In this document: piece after piece, positions 37,414 to 48,984 of the stretch
Position numbering within the stretch: position 1 is the stretch's first letter
How the letters are laid out: every line of letters starts with the position of its first letter
Source of the DNA: Bradyrhizobium elkanii USDA 76
GTDB lineage: Bacteria > Pseudomonadota > Alphaproteobacteria > Rhizobiales > Xanthobacteraceae
Direction of reading: 5' to 3'
Assembly (NCBI RefSeq): GCF_023278185.1
Contig: NZ_CP066356.1
Coordinates: forward strand, 4,580,001-4,644,000
Length of the DNA stretch: 64,000 nt
Made by a program: the position numbers and the translations under genes
The notes under the pieces: generated by a model
What the model saw: the letters and a program-made list of their open reading frames with translations, nothing else
Told to the model about the DNA's origin: nothing
Database searches by the model: none

Positions 37414-38475
37414 ATGGCGCAGCCGATCTTCTTCAAGAGTCCTCCTTCGTCATCGCTGGCTGAAATAGCCGCGTTGACGAAGGCGCAACTGGTCGACCCC
37501 GAAAGGGGTGCGCTTCAGATCAGGGGGCTGGCCTCGCTCGACGAGGCCGGTCCGATGCATCTCGCCTTTTTCGACAATCTGAAATACGCCGACCAGCTTG
37601 CCGCGACCAAGGCCGGGGCATGTCTGGTCAGCCCGCGCTTCGAGGCACAGGTGCCGAAGGGCACTGCCGTGCTGCGGGCGGCGAAGCCGTTCCAGGTGTT
37701 CGTCGAGCTCGCCCGGCAATGGCACGCCGATGCCCTGCGGCCGCAATCCTGGTTCGACACCGAGGGCATCGCGCCGTCGGCGATCATCGATCCCACCGCG
37801 CGCCTCGAGGACGGCGTCATTGTCGATCCGCTGGTCGTGATCGGCCCGCGGGTCGAGATCGGCTCGGGCACCATCATCGGCGCCGGCGCGGTGATCGGAG
37901 CCGACGTCAAGATCGGCCGCGACTGCAATGTCGGCGCCAAGACCACCATCCAGTTCGCGCTGATCGGCAACAACGTCCTGATCCATCCCGGCTGCAATAT
38001 CGGCCAGGACGGCTACGGCTTCATCTTCTTCGGGCCGGCCGGCCATGTGAAGGTGCCGCAAACCGGCCGCGTGGTGATCCAGAACGATGTCGAGGTCGGC
38101 GCCGCCTCGACCATCGACCGCGGTTCCCTGCGCGACACCGTGATCGGCGAGGGCACCAAAATCGACAATCAGGTCCAGATCGGCCACAATGTAACGATCG
38201 GCCGGCACTGCCTGCTCGCGGCCCAGATCGGGCTCGCCGGCAGCCTGACGATCGGCGACAATGTCGCGCTCGGCGCCAAGGTAGGCATCAACAACCACCT
38301 CAAGATCGGCGACGGCGCGCAGGTGACGGCGATGAGCGCGGTCAAGGACGATATCCCGGCCAATGGTCGCTGGGGCGGGCATTTCGCCAAGCCGACCAAG
38401 CAGTGGTTCAGGGAAATTATCGCAGTGGAGCGTCTGGTGCGCGACAACGAAGCCAAAGGTGAGGGGCAGGAGTGA
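37414..38475 (+). CDS. lpxD: UDP-3-O-(3-hydroxyacyl)glucosamine N-acyltransferase
   Basis: A 353-residue left-handed beta-helix enzyme. A small N-terminal uridine-binding domain precedes a long run of hexapeptide repeats from about residue 120 ([20 protein letters not shown] onward). [12 protein letters not shown] holds the catalytic His. It adds the third acyl chain in lipid A synthesis. The stop overlaps the fabZ start. Confidence 0.95.
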   Translation: MAQPIFFKSPPSSSLAEIAALTKAQLVDPERGALQIRGLASLDEAGPMHLAFFDNLKYADQLAATKAGACLVSPRFEAQVPKGTAVLRAAKPFQVFVELARQWHADALRPQSWFDTEGIAPSAIIDPTARLEDGVIVDPLVVIGPRVEIGSGTIIGAGAVIGADVKIGRDCNVGAKTTIQFALIGNNVLIHPGCNIGQDGYGFIFFGPAGHVKVPQTGRVVIQNDVEVGAASTIDRGSLRDTVIGEGTKIDNQVQIGHNVTIGRHCLLAAQIGLAGSLTIGDNVALGAKVGINNHLKIGDGAQVTAMSAVKDDIPANGRWGGHFAKPTKQWFREIIAVERLVRDNEAKGEGQE

Positions 38476-38933
38476 TGGAGGAGGCACCGGTCAAATTCGA
38501 GCTGGTGGATATCAACGATATCCTGAAGACGCTCCCGCATCGCTTTCCGATGTTGCTGATCGACCGGGTGATCAAGATCCGCACCGACTACAGCGGCATC
38601 GGCATCAAGAACGTCACCTTCAACGAGCCGCCGTTCCAGGGGCATTTCCCGGACCGTCCGGTCTACCCCGGCGTGATGATGATCGAGGCGATGGCCCAGA
38701 CCGCCGGCGTCATCGGCATCAAGTCGGTCGAGGGCACCGAGAAGCCGCGCGCGGTGTATTTCCTCACCATCGACAAGTGCAAGTTCAGGAAGCCGGTGAT
38801 GCCCGGCGACACCATCGAGTATCACATGCGCTCGCTCGGCCGGCGCAAGACGATGTGGTGGTTTCACGGCGATGCGAAGGTCAACGGCCAGGTCGTCGCC
38901 GAGGCCGATGTCGGTGCGATGCTGACGGATTAA
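38475..38933 (+). CDS. fabZ: 3-hydroxyacyl-ACP dehydratase FabZ
   Basis: A 152-residue hot-dog-fold enzyme, using the ATG at 38475 that overlaps the lpxD stop. [20 protein letters not shown] carries the catalytic His and Glu. [13 protein letters not shown] precedes it. It dehydrates hydroxyacyl-ACP in fatty-acid synthesis. The lpxD-fabZ-lpxA order is conserved, here broken by one minus-strand gene. Confidence 0.95.
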   Translation: MEEAPVKFELVDINDILKTLPHRFPMLLIDRVIKIRTDYSGIGIKNVTFNEPPFQGHFPDRPVYPGVMMIEAMAQTAGVIGIKSVEGTEKPRAVYFLTIDKCKFRKPVMPGDTIEYHMRSLGRRKTMWWFHGDAKVNGQVVAEADVGAMLTD

Positions 38934-38945
38934 GCCGCGCCGGGC

Positions 38946-39269
38946 TCACGACGTTGTGCAGGTGTAGCGGCCGTCCGCGCCCGCGATCCGCAGGACGCGA
39001 TTGAGGAAGACGCCCATCGACGGCGCGTTCATCAGCGCGTCGTAGGTTTCGGCGGGGACGCCGCAATAGTGCTGGTAGCTGCCTCTGACCGCGACCAGCA
39101 GCGCGCGCTGATCCGCCCTGTAGCAGACCCGCTGGACGATCGTGCTGCGGTTGATGTCGCGGCATTCGAAGCTCGAGAGATCAATCGCCGTGCTGTCGCC
39201 GAGATCGACCGTCTCCGGGCCGATTGGCGCAGAGAGCAGGCTGAGGATCAGCGCGGCGGCCCGGACCAT
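38946..39269 (-). CDS. Small exported protein with KTSC-like domain
   Basis: A 107-residue protein with a short hydrophobic start (about 1-15). The rest has the KTSC pattern, in which a beta strand leads to LLVAVRGSYQHYCGVPAETYDALMNA. Three or four Cys may form disulfides. It lies on the opposite strand between fabZ and lpxA, breaking the lipid A gene order, so it is probably a local insertion. Function unknown. Confidence 0.7.
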   Translation of the reverse strand: MVRAAALILSLLSAPIGPETVDLGDSTAIDLSSFECRDINRSTIVQRVCYRADQRALLVAVRGSYQHYCGVPAETYDALMNAPSMGVFLNRVLRIAGADGRYTCTTS

Positions 39270-39419
39270 GGGATCGGTTGCGACCTTCTCGTTTGCAACA
39301 GGCGGTCATCATACGTCACTGGACAGGGCGGGCAAAGTCGCGCTAACGACCGCCCCAATCGACAGCCTGGCGCCTCGATAGCACCTTGGCGCCATTAACG
39401 AATTCCGGACCGAAACTTC

Positions 39420-40214
39420 ATGAGCATGATCGACCCGACTGCGCGGATTGCCGATGGCGCTGTGATCGGGGCCGGCACCGAGATCGGTCCGTACTGCATC
39501 ATCGGCCCCAATGTCGTGCTTGGCGAGAACTGCAAGCTGATCGCGCATGTCACGGTCAGCGGGCATACCAGGATCGGCGCCGGCTGCATCATCTCGCCGT
39601 TCGCGGCGCTCGGCGGGCCGCCGCAGGATCTCAGCTATCGCGGCGAGCCGACCCGCCTCGAAGTCGGCGAAGCCTGCACCATCCGCGAGGGCGTGACGAT
39701 GAACGTCGGCACGGTCAAGGGCGGCGGGCTCACCCGCGTCGGCGATCGCGGCTTCTTCATGAACAACAGCCATGTCGGCCATGACTGCATGGTCGGCAAT
39801 GGCGTGATCTTCGCGACGTCGGCGACGCTCGGCGGCCACTGCGAGATCGGCGACTTCGTCTATATCGGCGGCCTGTCGGCGGTGCACCAGTTCACCCGCG
39901 TCGGCTCCCAGGTGATGATCGGCGGCGTCTGCGGCGTCCGCGGCGACATCATCCCGTTCGGACTGGCCAACGGTCAGTACGCAGTCCTCGAAGGACTCAA
40001 CATCATCGGCATGCGGCGCCGCCAGTTCACCAAGGCGCGGCTGGCGACGGTGCGCGCGTTCTATCAAAAGCTGTTCCACGGCCCTGGCATCTTCGCCGAG
40101 CGGCTGGCCTCGGTGCAGCCGCTGGCGGGCGAGGATCCGGCGATTGCGGAAATCCTGGCCTTCATCGAGGGCGGCAAGCTGCGCCCGCTCTGCCTTCCCG
40201 CCGATAGCAATTGA
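39420..40214 (+). CDS. lpxA: UDP-N-acetylglucosamine acyltransferase
   Basis: A 264-residue trimeric beta-helix enzyme: hexapeptide repeats from residue 3 (IDPTARIADGAVIGAGTEIG), catalytic His in MNNSHVGHDC, and the typical C-terminal helical part (GLNIIGMRRRQF). It catalyses the first step of lipid A synthesis. lpxI follows after 7 bases. Confidence 0.96.
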   Translation: MSMIDPTARIADGAVIGAGTEIGPYCIIGPNVVLGENCKLIAHVTVSGHTRIGAGCIISPFAALGGPPQDLSYRGEPTRLEVGEACTIREGVTMNVGTVKGGGLTRVGDRGFFMNNSHVGHDCMVGNGVIFATSATLGGHCEIGDFVYIGGLSAVHQFTRVGSQVMIGGVCGVRGDIIPFGLANGQYAVLEGLNIIGMRRRQFTKARLATVRAFYQKLFHGPGIFAERLASVQPLAGEDPAIAEILAFIEGGKLRPLCLPADSN

Positions 40215-40221
40215 GCAGCGG

Positions 40222-41091
40222 ATGGCCGCCAGCATGACGTCAGCGGCTCCCTCGCTTTCCTCGCCGGTCGGCGTCATCGCCGGCGGCGGCGCCATGCCGT
40301 TCGCGGTTGCCGACTCCCTGGTTGCGCGCGGCATCACGCCGGTGTTGTTCGCGCTGCGCGGCGCCTGCGACCCGGCGCGCGCGCAGCGGTTTCGCCACCG
40401 CTGGATCTCGGTCGGCCAGCTCGGGCGCGCGACCCGGCTGTTCCGCGATGAAGGCTGCCGCGATCTGATCTTCATCGGCACCCTGGTGCGCCCCGCGCTG
40501 TCGGAGATTCGGCTCGACTGGGGCACGCTGCGCCTGCTCGGCCACGTCGTGCGCGCATTTCGCGGCGGCGACGATCATTTGCTGTCGAGCGTCGGCCGCA
40601 TCCTCGAGCAGCAGGGCTTCCGCATGGTCGGGATCAAGGATGTCGCGCCCGATCTGTTGATGCCGGAGGGCGCCGTGACGCGCGCGGCGCCCGACAGCAC
40701 GGCGCTCGCCGATATCGCGCGCGGACGCGGCGTGCTCGACGCGCTCGGCCCGTTCGACATCGGTCAAGCGGCCGTGGTGATCGACGGTCATGTGGTGGCG
40801 GTCGAGGATATCGAGGGCACCGACGGGCTGCTCGCGCGCGTCGCGCGGCTGCGCGCCGAGGGCCGCATCCGCACCAAGGCCGGCCGCGGCGTGCTGGTGA
40901 AGGCGCCGAAGAGCAGGCAGGATTTGCGCTTCGATCTGCCGACCATCGGCCCGCGGACGGTCGAGGGCGCGGCAGCCGCCGGTATCGCCGGCATCGCCGT
41001 GATCGCCGGCAATACGCTGGCCGCCGAACCGCAGGCCCTGGTCGAGGCCGCCGACGCCAAAGGGCTGTTTGTCATCGGACTGGCGGGCTGA
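40222..41091 (+). CDS. lpxI: UDP-2,3-diacylglucosamine pyrophosphatase LpxI
   Basis: A 289-residue protein of the LpxI family (formerly DUF1009): VGVIAGGGAMPFAVADSL at the N-terminus, DLLMPEGAVT, and the C-terminal half with VLVKAPKSRQDLRFDLPTIGP. It replaces LpxH in alphaproteobacteria, cleaving UDP-diacylglucosamine to lipid X. It lies between lpxA and lpxB; its stop overlaps the lpxB start (TGATG). Confidence 0.94.
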   Translation: MAASMTSAAPSLSSPVGVIAGGGAMPFAVADSLVARGITPVLFALRGACDPARAQRFRHRWISVGQLGRATRLFRDEGCRDLIFIGTLVRPALSEIRLDWGTLRLLGHVVRAFRGGDDHLLSSVGRILEQQGFRMVGIKDVAPDLLMPEGAVTRAAPDSTALADIARGRGVLDALGPFDIGQAAVVIDGHVVAVEDIEGTDGLLARVARLRAEGRIRTKAGRGVLVKAPKSRQDLRFDLPTIGPRTVEGAAAAGIAGIAVIAGNTLAAEPQALVEAADAKGLFVIGLAG

Positions 41092-42269
41092 TGCAGGTGC
41101 GCAGTCCCAGCACCGTTCGCAAGATATTCCTCATCGCGACCGAGGAATCCGGCGACCGCCTCGGCGCGGCGCTGATGCAGGTGCTGCGCCAGCGCCTCGG
41201 CGATGCCGTGCAGTTTTCCGGCGTCGGCGGCCAGGCGATGGCTGCACAGGGCATCGCCTCGCTGTTTCCGATCGAGGAACTCTCGATCATGGGTTTTGCC
41301 GCTGTCGTGAAGCAATTGCCGAAAATCCTGCGATTGATCCGGCGCACAGCCGATGCCGTGCTCGCCGACGCGCCTGACATGCTCGTCATCATCGACAGCC
41401 CCGATTTCACCCACCGCGTCGCCCGTCGCGTCCGCGCCCGCAACCCGAACATTCCGATCGTCGACTACGTGTCGCCCTCGGTCTGGGCCTGGCGGCCGGG
41501 CAGGGCGCGCGCGATGCAGCGCTATGTCGATCACGTGCTCGCGCTGCTGCCGTTCGAGCCGGAGGAATATCGCAAGCTGCAGGGACCCCCGTGCAGCTAT
41601 GTCGGCCATCCCCTGACCGAGCAGCTCGCCTCGCTGCGGCCGAACGAGGACGAGCAGAAGCGGCGCGATGCGCAGCCTCCGGTGCTGCTGGTGTTGCCCG
41701 GAAGCCGGCGCAGCGAGATCAGGCATCACCTGGCGCTGTTCGGCACGGCGCTCGGCCAGCTCAGCAAGCAAACGCCGTTCGAGCTCGTGCTCCCCACCAT
41801 GCCGCATCTCGAGGCGATGGTGCGCGAAGGCGTCGCGTCGTGGCCGGTGGTGCCGCGGCTCGCGATCGGCGAGACCGAGAAGCGCGCCGCGTTCCGTGTC
41901 GCCCGCGCGGCTCTCGCGAAGTCGGGCACGGTGACGCTGGAGCTCGCGCTGTCGGGGATTCCCATGGTGACGGCCTATCGCGTCGGCGCCGCCGAGGCGT
42001 TCATCCTGCGCCGTGCGATCCGGGTGTCCTCGGTGATCCTCGCCAATCTCGTGATCGGCAGCGATATCATTCCCGAGTTCCTGCAGGAGGACTGCACGCC
42101 GGACAAGCTCGCGGCGGCGCTGCGCGACGTGCTTGCGGATTCGCCCGATCGTCTGCGGCAGCTCGTGGGGTTCGCGACGATGGACGGGAAGATGTCGACC
42201 GGCGACCAGCCGCCAAGCGTCCGAGCCGCCGACATCGTGCTGGCGGAGATGGGCCGCCGTTCGACCTAA
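41091..42269 (+). CDS. lpxB: Lipid-A-disaccharide synthase
   Basis: A 392-residue GT-B glycosyltransferase: FLIATEESGDRLGAALMQ at the N-terminus, SVWAWRPGRARAM in the first half and LVLPGSRRSEIRHHL at the start of the UDP-binding half, then KSGTVTLELALSGIPMV. It joins lipid X and UDP-diacylglucosamine. It closes the operon; a palindromic repeat follows. Confidence 0.95.
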   Translation: MQVRSPSTVRKIFLIATEESGDRLGAALMQVLRQRLGDAVQFSGVGGQAMAAQGIASLFPIEELSIMGFAAVVKQLPKILRLIRRTADAVLADAPDMLVIIDSPDFTHRVARRVRARNPNIPIVDYVSPSVWAWRPGRARAMQRYVDHVLALLPFEPEEYRKLQGPPCSYVGHPLTEQLASLRPNEDEQKRRDAQPPVLLVLPGSRRSEIRHHLALFGTALGQLSKQTPFELVLPTMPHLEAMVREGVASWPVVPRLAIGETEKRAAFRVARAALAKSGTVTLELALSGIPMVTAYRVGAAEAFILRRAIRVSSVILANLVIGSDIIPEFLQEDCTPDKLAAALRDVLADSPDRLRQLVGFATMDGKMSTGDQPPSVRAADIVLAEMGRRST

Positions 42270-42294
42270 GGCGCGGTGTGATTAGGTTGAATCG

Positions 42295-42360
42295 TCATCG
42301 CGCTTTAGCACTTTGTTTGAGCATGAAATCCGCTTCGCACTTTTCCGGATCATGCTTTAG
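42295..42360. repeat. AGCATGATC palindromic repeat, copy C
   Basis: TCATCGCGCTTTAGCACTTTGTTTGAGCATG through CCGGATCATGCTTTAG; nearly the same as 6011-6085 but with an internal deletion. It lies after lpxB and probably forms the 3' end hairpin of that mRNA. Confidence 0.8.
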
Positions 42361-42430
42361 CCAATCGATCGTGTCCGCGTTCAGCGGCGACATCCCGCCG
42401 CAACGATCCCGCTTGCGCTGAATGTTTAGA

Positions 42431-42466
42431 CCATACTAATATTAGCAATAGCTAATATTAGTATGG
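42431..42466 (+). promoter_or_regulatory. Perfect 16-bp-arm palindrome, probable ArsR-family operator
   Basis: Arm CCATACTAATATTAGC (42431-42446), loop AATA, arm GCTAATATTAGTATGG (42451-42466). It ends 9 bases before the ATG of the SRPBCC gene, whose partner gene encodes an ArsR-type repressor. AT-rich inverted repeats of this kind are typical ArsR/SmtB operators. It is the only strongly AT-rich island nearby and probably overlaps the promoter, so autoregulation is inferred. Confidence 0.75.
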
Positions 42467-42475
42467 AGCCCAGCC

Positions 42476-43135
42476 ATGAAGATCGATCCGGTCGCCTATG
42501 TCGGAGCCGTCGTTCGCGAAGTCGCCTTCCGGGAACGCGACGGCAAGCCGGCGCGGGCGGTGATCGCGACCCGCAGCTACGACACCGACATCGCCGATCT
42601 CTGGGATGTGCTGACCAACCCCGAACGCATTCCGCGCTGGTTCCTGCCGATCTCGGGCGACCTGAGGCTTGGCGGCCGCTATCAGTTCCAGGGCCACGCG
42701 GGCGGCGAGATCACGACGTGTGAGCCGCCGCGCCGGCTTGCCGTCACGTGGGAGTCCATGGGCACGGTCAGCTGGGTTACCGTGACGTTGGCCGAGAATG
42801 GCCCAGACGCCACGCGCCTGGAATTGGAACACCTCTCGGTGATCGAGGGCGACTTCTGGGACCGCTACGGGGCCGGTGCGGTCGGCGTCGGCTGGGATCT
42901 CGCGCTGCTCGGGCTCGCGCTCTATCTGGCCATGCCGCCCGGCGGGGAATTCGACCGCGCCGCCGCGTCGGCGTGGCCGGCCACCGACGACGGCAAGGAA
43001 TTCATCCGCCGCGCCAGCGAGGACTGGTGCAGGGCCTCGATCGCGGCGGGCACCGAGGAGGCAGCGGCGCGCAGATCGGCCGCAAATACCACGGCGGCCT
43101 ATTGCGGCGAGCCGGAGCCGGGGAGCGGAGGCTAA
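42476..43135 (+). CDS. SRPBCC (AHSA1-like) domain protein
   Basis: A 219-residue protein with a START/Bet v1-like ligand-binding fold: ATRSYDTDIADLWDVLTNPERIPRWFLP opens the AHSA1-type domain, followed by GGRYQFQGHAGGEITTCEPP and WESMGTVSWVTVTL. A C-terminal helical part follows. Pairs of AHSA1 proteins with ArsR regulators are very common. The repressor gene follows after 6 bases and a palindromic operator lies just upstream. The ligand is unknown. Confidence 0.85.
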   Translation: MKIDPVAYVGAVVREVAFRERDGKPARAVIATRSYDTDIADLWDVLTNPERIPRWFLPISGDLRLGGRYQFQGHAGGEITTCEPPRRLAVTWESMGTVSWVTVTLAENGPDATRLELEHLSVIEGDFWDRYGAGAVGVGWDLALLGLALYLAMPPGGEFDRAAASAWPATDDGKEFIRRASEDWCRASIAAGTEEAAARRSAANTTAAYCGEPEPGSGG

Positions 43136-43141
43136 CGAGCG

Positions 43142-43477
43142 ATGCACGCCTTCGACATCCTCGGCGATCCTGTCCGCCGGCGCATCCTGGAGCTATTGGC
43201 GACCGGCGAGCACAGTTCGGGCGACGTCGTTGCCGTCGTGCAGCGCGAGTTCGGCATCACCCAGTCGGCGGTCTCGCAGCAATTGCGGATCCTGCGGGAC
43301 GCCGGTTTCGCGTCGGTGCGCGCCGAGGGTACGCGCCGCATCTACGCGGTCGAGCCGGCGCGGCTGCGAGAGGTCGACGACTGGCTCGACCGGTTCCGGG
43401 CGTTCTGGCTGCCGCGCCTGGACGCGATCGCGACCGAAGTCGCGCGGGGCAAACGAAAACGGCGCCATCAGGAATGA
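43142..43477 (+). CDS. ArsR-family transcriptional regulator
   Basis: A 111-residue winged-helix protein: ILGDPVRRRILELLATGEHSSGDVV, recognition helix ITQSAVSQQLRILRDAGF, and wing VRAEGTRRIYAVEP. No CxCxxC arsenic-sensing motif is present, so it probably senses a different signal. It likely represses its own operon through the palindrome at 42431-42466. Its last codons lie in a hairpin shared with the gltA end. Confidence 0.88.
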   Translation: MHAFDILGDPVRRRILELLATGEHSSGDVVAVVQREFGITQSAVSQQLRILRDAGFASVRAEGTRRIYAVEPARLREVDDWLDRFRAFWLPRLDAIATEVARGKRKRRHQE

Positions 43478-43486
43478 TGGCGCCGT
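43459..43486. terminator. Hairpin between the converging arsR-type gene and gltA
   Basis: ACGGCGCCATCA-GGAA-TGATGGCGCCGT, a perfect 12-bp stem with a GNRA-type loop, overlapping the regulator's stop codon. There is no clear T run on the plus side; it may end or protect both converging transcripts. Confidence 0.65.
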
Positions 43487-43511
43487 CCCGGATTCTCTTG
43501 AGCGATGCAGC

Positions 43512-44813
43512 TTACTTGCGCTTGTCGATCTGCACATAGTCGCGGCGCGCGACGCCGGTGTAGAGCTGGCGCGGACGGCCGATCTTCTGCTGCGGATCCT
43601 CGATCATCTCGCTCCACTGGCTGATCCAGCCGACGGTGCGGGCGACCGCGAACAGCACCGTGAACATCGAGACCGGGAAGCCCATCGCCTTCAGCGTGAT
43701 GCCCGAATAGAAGTCGACGTTCGGGTAGAGCTTGCGATCGATGAAGTAGGGATCGCTGAGCGCGATCTTCTCAAGCTCCATCGCGACCTTGAGCATAGGA
43801 TCGTCGCCGTGGCCGGTCTCCTTCAGCACCGCGTGACACATCTTCTGCATGATCTTGGCGCGCGGATCGTAGTTCTTGTAGACGCGGTGGCCGAAGCCCA
43901 TCAGGCGAACTTCGCTGTTCTTGTCCTTCACCTTGGCGATGAAGTCCGGAATGTTTTCGACCTTGCCGATGTCGTAGAGCATGTTGAGCGCGGCCTCGTT
44001 GGCGCCGCCATGCGCCGGGCCCCACAGGCAGGCGATGCCGGCCGCGATGCAGGCGAACGGGTTGGCGCCCGAGGAGCCGGCAATGCGTACCGTCGAGGTC
44101 GAGGCGTTCTGCTCGTGATCGGCGTGCAGGATGAAGATCTTGTCGAGTGCGTCGGCGAGCACCGGATTGATCTTGTACTCCTCGCAGGGCACCGCGAAGC
44201 ACATGTTGAGGAAGTTCTCGGCAAACGAGAGCGAGTTCTTCGGATACACGAAGGGCTGGCCGATCGTGTACTTGTACGCCATCGCCGCCAGCGTCGGTAC
44301 CTTCGCGATCATTCGCATCGAGGCGATCATGCGTTGCCGCGGATCGTTGATGTCGGTGGAGTCGTGGTAGAACGCGGCCAGCGCGCCGACGGCAGCAACC
44401 ATGATCGCCATCGGGTGAGCGTCGCGGCGGAAGCCCTGGAAGAACCGCGCCATCTGCTCATGCACCATCGTGTGATGGATCACGCGATAGTCGAAGTCCT
44501 TCTTCTGCGCCGGAGTCGGAAGATCGCCGTACAGCAGCAGGTAGCAGGTCTCGAGGAAGTCGCCGTGCTCGGCGAGCTGCTCGATCGGATAGCCGCGGTA
44601 TTCGAGAACGCCGGCATCGCCGTCGATGTAGGTGATCTTCGACTGGCAGCTGCCGGTCGAGGTGAAGCCGGGGTCGTAGGTGAACACCCCGGCCTGGCCG
44701 TAGAGCTTGCCGATGTCGATGACATCAGGCCCAACCGTGCCGCTCAGGATCGGGAAATCGTAGTTCTTGTTGCCGATGGTGAGTGTGGCTGTCTTGCTGG
44801 ATTTTGCGTCCAT
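43512..44813 (-). CDS. gltA: Citrate synthase (type II)
   Basis: A 433-residue hexameric-type citrate synthase: [17 protein letters not shown] near the N-terminus, catalytic His in [40 protein letters not shown], and the catalytic Asp region in the C-terminal domain. It condenses oxaloacetate and acetyl-CoA. gltX lies upstream on the same strand. Confidence 0.97.
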   Translation of the reverse strand: MDAKSSKTATLTIGNKNYDFPILSGTVGPDVIDIGKLYGQAGVFTYDPGFTSTGSCQSKITYIDGDAGVLEYRGYPIEQLAEHGDFLETCYLLLYGDLPTPAQKKDFDYRVIHHTMVHEQMARFFQGFRRDAHPMAIMVAAVGALAAFYHDSTDINDPRQRMIASMRMIAKVPTLAAMAYKYTIGQPFVYPKNSLSFAENFLNMCFAVPCEEYKINPVLADALDKIFILHADHEQNASTSTVRIAGSSGANPFACIAAGIACLWGPAHGGANEAALNMLYDIGKVENIPDFIAKVKDKNSEVRLMGFGHRVYKNYDPRAKIMQKMCHAVLKETGHGDDPMLKVAMELEKIALSDPYFIDRKLYPNVDFYSGITLKAMGFPVSMFTVLFAVARTVGWISQWSEMIEDPQQKIGRPRQLYTGVARRDYVQIDKRK

Positions 44814-44945
44814 CGTGATATCCCCGATGAATTCGTTGCGAAAACCGACCTTGCCCAGTCGCTAAATTGCGGCCCATGGCGGGGCGGAACGGCTTGTGGA
44901 GAAAGCGTCCGGAATTGGGTAGCTCATTGCCATGTGCGCTGCAAG

Positions 44946-44967
44946 ATGGACCCTGGAGGGGGTCCAT
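44946..44967 (-). terminator. Hairpin after gltX
   Basis: ATGGACCC-TGGAGG-GGGTCCAT, an 8-bp stem starting 7 bases after the gltX stop on the minus strand. It has no T run; gltA is separate by 160 bases and may have its own promoter. Confidence 0.5.
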
Positions 44968-44973
44968 GCAGGA

Positions 44974-46395
44974 TCACGCCGCCTGATCGGCGAGGCGGGC
45001 AAGGCACTCCTGGCGTCCCAGCACGGCCAGCACGTCGAATATGCCCGGCGACGTTGTACGTCCCGTCAACGCCACCCTCAGCGGCTGGGCGACGGCGCCG
45101 AGTTTCAGGTTGTTCTGCTCGGCGAAATTCCGCATCGCGGTCTCGGTGGTTTCCGCCGTCCAGTCGTTGACGGCCTCCAGCGCAGTGCGCAGGCGGCCGA
45201 TCAACGCGCGCGTTTCAGCCGTCAGCAGCGCCGCCGCTTTCGGATCCAGCGCGAGCGGACGATCGGCGAAGATGAAGTAGGCGCCCGCGATCAGCTCGAT
45301 CAGCGTCTTGGCGCGCTCCTTCAGGCTCGGCATCGCCCGCAGCAATTGCGCACGGGTGGTGTCGTTGAGCTTGGCCTTCAGTGCGGCGCCCTCGGGAACA
45401 TAATCCAGCACGCTCTCGAACTGGGTCACGAGGGATTGATCGTCGCTCTGCCGGATATAGTGACCGTTGAGGTTCTCCAGTTTGGCGAAATCGAACCGCG
45501 CCGCAGAACGGCCGATGCCTGAGAGGTCGAACGCGTCGATCATCTCCTGGGTCGAGAAGATCTCCTGATCGCCATGGCTCCAGCCGAGCCGGACGAGGTA
45601 GTTGCGCAAGGCGGCCGGCAGGTAGCCGAGCGCGCGGTAGGCATCGACGCCGAGCGCGCCATGGCGCTTCGACAGTTTCGAGCCGTCGGGACCGTGGATC
45701 AGCGGAATGTGGGACATGCTCGGCAGTTCCCACTCCAGCGCGTCGTAGATCTGCTTCTGACGCGCGGCGTTGATCAGGTGGTCGTCGCCACGGATGATGT
45801 GAGTGACGCCCATATCGTGGTCGTCGACCACGACCGCGAGCATGTAGGTCGGGGTGCCGTCGCCACGGAGCAGGACGAGGTCGTCGAGGTTCTCGTTCTG
45901 CCAGACCACGCGGCCCTGCACCTGGTCCTCGATCACGGTTTCGCCGGTCTGCGGCGCCTTGAGGCGGATGGTCGGCTTGATGCCGTCGGGCGCGGTGGCC
46001 GGATCGCGGTCGCGCCACATGCCGTCATAGAGGCGGGTGCGGCCCTCGGCGCGCGCCTTCTCGCGCATCGCGGTGAGCTCTTCCGGCGAGGCATAGCAGT
46101 AATAGGCGCGCCCGGCGGCGAGCAGGCTTTCGGCGACCTCGCGGTGGCGGGCGGCGCGGCTGAACTGGTAGATGACCTCGCCGTCCCAATCGAGCTCGAG
46201 CCACTTCAGGCCGTCCAGGATGGCGTCGATCGCCTCCTTGGTCGAGCGTTCACGGTCGGTGTCCTCGATCCGGAGCAGCATCTTGCCGCCGAGCTTCCTG
46301 GCATAGAGCCAGTTGAACAGCGCGGTGCGGGCACCTCCGATATGGAGGAAGCCGGTCGGTGAGGGGGCGAAGCGGGTAACGACGGAATTGGTCAT
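44974..46395 (-). CDS. gltX: Glutamyl-tRNA synthetase
   Basis: A 473-residue class I synthetase: [20 protein letters not shown] holds the HIGH-type motif and [12 protein letters not shown] the KMSKS-type motif. An anticodon-binding domain follows. It charges tRNA-Glu. It is divergent from glnS, with a 166-base shared promoter region. Confidence 0.96.
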   Translation of the reverse strand: MTNSVVTRFAPSPTGFLHIGGARTALFNWLYARKLGGKMLLRIEDTDRERSTKEAIDAILDGLKWLELDWDGEVIYQFSRAARHREVAESLLAAGRAYYCYASPEELTAMREKARAEGRTRLYDGMWRDRDPATAPDGIKPTIRLKAPQTGETVIEDQVQGRVVWQNENLDDLVLLRGDGTPTYMLAVVVDDHDMGVTHIIRGDDHLINAARQKQIYDALEWELPSMSHIPLIHGPDGSKLSKRHGALGVDAYRALGYLPAALRNYLVRLGWSHGDQEIFSTQEMIDAFDLSGIGRSAARFDFAKLENLNGHYIRQSDDQSLVTQFESVLDYVPEGAALKAKLNDTTRAQLLRAMPSLKERAKTLIELIAGAYFIFADRPLALDPKAAALLTAETRALIGRLRTALEAVNDWTAETTETAMRNFAEQNNLKLGAVAQPLRVALTGRTTSPGIFDVLAVLGRQECLARLADQAA

Positions 46396-46561
46396 GATCG
46401 AGCGAGACGTATGCTGAGACGGCGGTGGTGTATATCAGGAACCGGACATAACTAAACCCCCGGGCTGACCTTTTGCCCGCCAAACCAGACTTGAAACCGG
46501 ACTTGGCCGGACGGCACGAATTTGGCAGAAGGTTGAGCTGACTCCTCCAGGGAACCCTTTG

Positions 46562-48241
<1,680 letters not shown>

Positions 48242-48275
48242 CGCAGCTCCGCGCGGACAAGCAGACGGGGGATCG

Positions 48276-48662
48276 ATGCCCGATGAATCCGACGAGATCG
48301 TCTCCGCCATCATCGCCAGATGGTCGGCGGGTTTCAGCAGGCTCGATGCGAATGCGTTAAGCGCGCTCTATTCGAAGAGCGCGTTCTTCTTCGGCTCGAA
48401 CCCGACGCTGTATCGTGGCCGCGACGGCGTCAAAGCCTACTTTGACGGTCTGCCGCGCTGGCGCGCGCCGCGAGTTCAGTTCAGCGATGTCAGGGCAGAA
48501 CGGGTCAATGCCGATCTCGTCAACATGGCGGGCATCGCGTCATTCTTCCTCGACGGCGATGCGCCCTCGCTCGCCGTCAAGATCACCTGGGTGATCGCGC
48601 ACGAGGACGGCGGCTGGAAGATCGTCTGCCACCACGTCTCGTCGCAGACGCCGCTGATCTAG
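48276..48662 (+). CDS. SnoaL/NTF2-like (DUF4440-type) protein
   Basis: A 128-residue protein, started at the ATG at 48276 with ACGGGGGA ahead. The pattern of an alpha+beta cone fold is clear: IVSAIIARWSAGFSRLDANALSALY, then FFFGSNPTLYRGRDGVKAYF, and the terminal WVIAHEDGGWKIVCHH. Possible enzyme or ligand-binding role unknown. It may be co-transcribed with glnS (34-base gap). Confidence 0.8.
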   Translation: MPDESDEIVSAIIARWSAGFSRLDANALSALYSKSAFFFGSNPTLYRGRDGVKAYFDGLPRWRAPRVQFSDVRAERVNADLVNMAGIASFFLDGDAPSLAVKITWVIAHEDGGWKIVCHHVSSQTPLI

Positions 48663-48691
48663 GCCTGGCGCTGGAGCGTGACGCAAAAAGT

Positions 48692-48711
48692 CGAGGGCCG
48701 GCGGGCCCTCG
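48692..48711 (+). terminator. Terminator-like hairpin after the SnoaL-like gene
   Basis: CGAGGGCC-GGCG-GGCCCTCG, an 8-bp stem 30 bases after the stop codon. No T run follows. The rest of 48712-48984 shows no gene that I can support. Confidence 0.5.
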
Positions 48712-48984
48712 TAGTCAGGGAGAGTGCATAGTCAGTGCGCGGGGGGCCGGGCGCCACGCGCCCCGCGGCTGCCGCTCATCCAAGCGATCTTGCACCCAAC
48801 TGCAGGCTATCCGGATCTCGTTGCATCGCGAGGAGGGACCAAGGTCGTAGGCTGCCGAGGGCGGCTTCCGGGTGTTGGACCGCCCCGACTGGACGAGCGA
48901 CTCAGGCATCCGACGCTGTGTTGACCGGAGACGAGTCCCCTGATCGAGCACTGGGTTGGTCCGCACAGAGCGTGCGGTCGCCGC

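Noticed and set aside
42876..45170. A 764-codon plus-strand frame over arsR-type gene and gltA
   Set aside because: Overlaps three well-supported genes in wrong frames; the translation has no recognisable domain.
48712..48984. Short frames between the SnoaL-like gene and the repeat
   Set aside because: Frames on both strands are Arg/Pro-rich, lack ribosome sites and overlap each other; no gene is supported.
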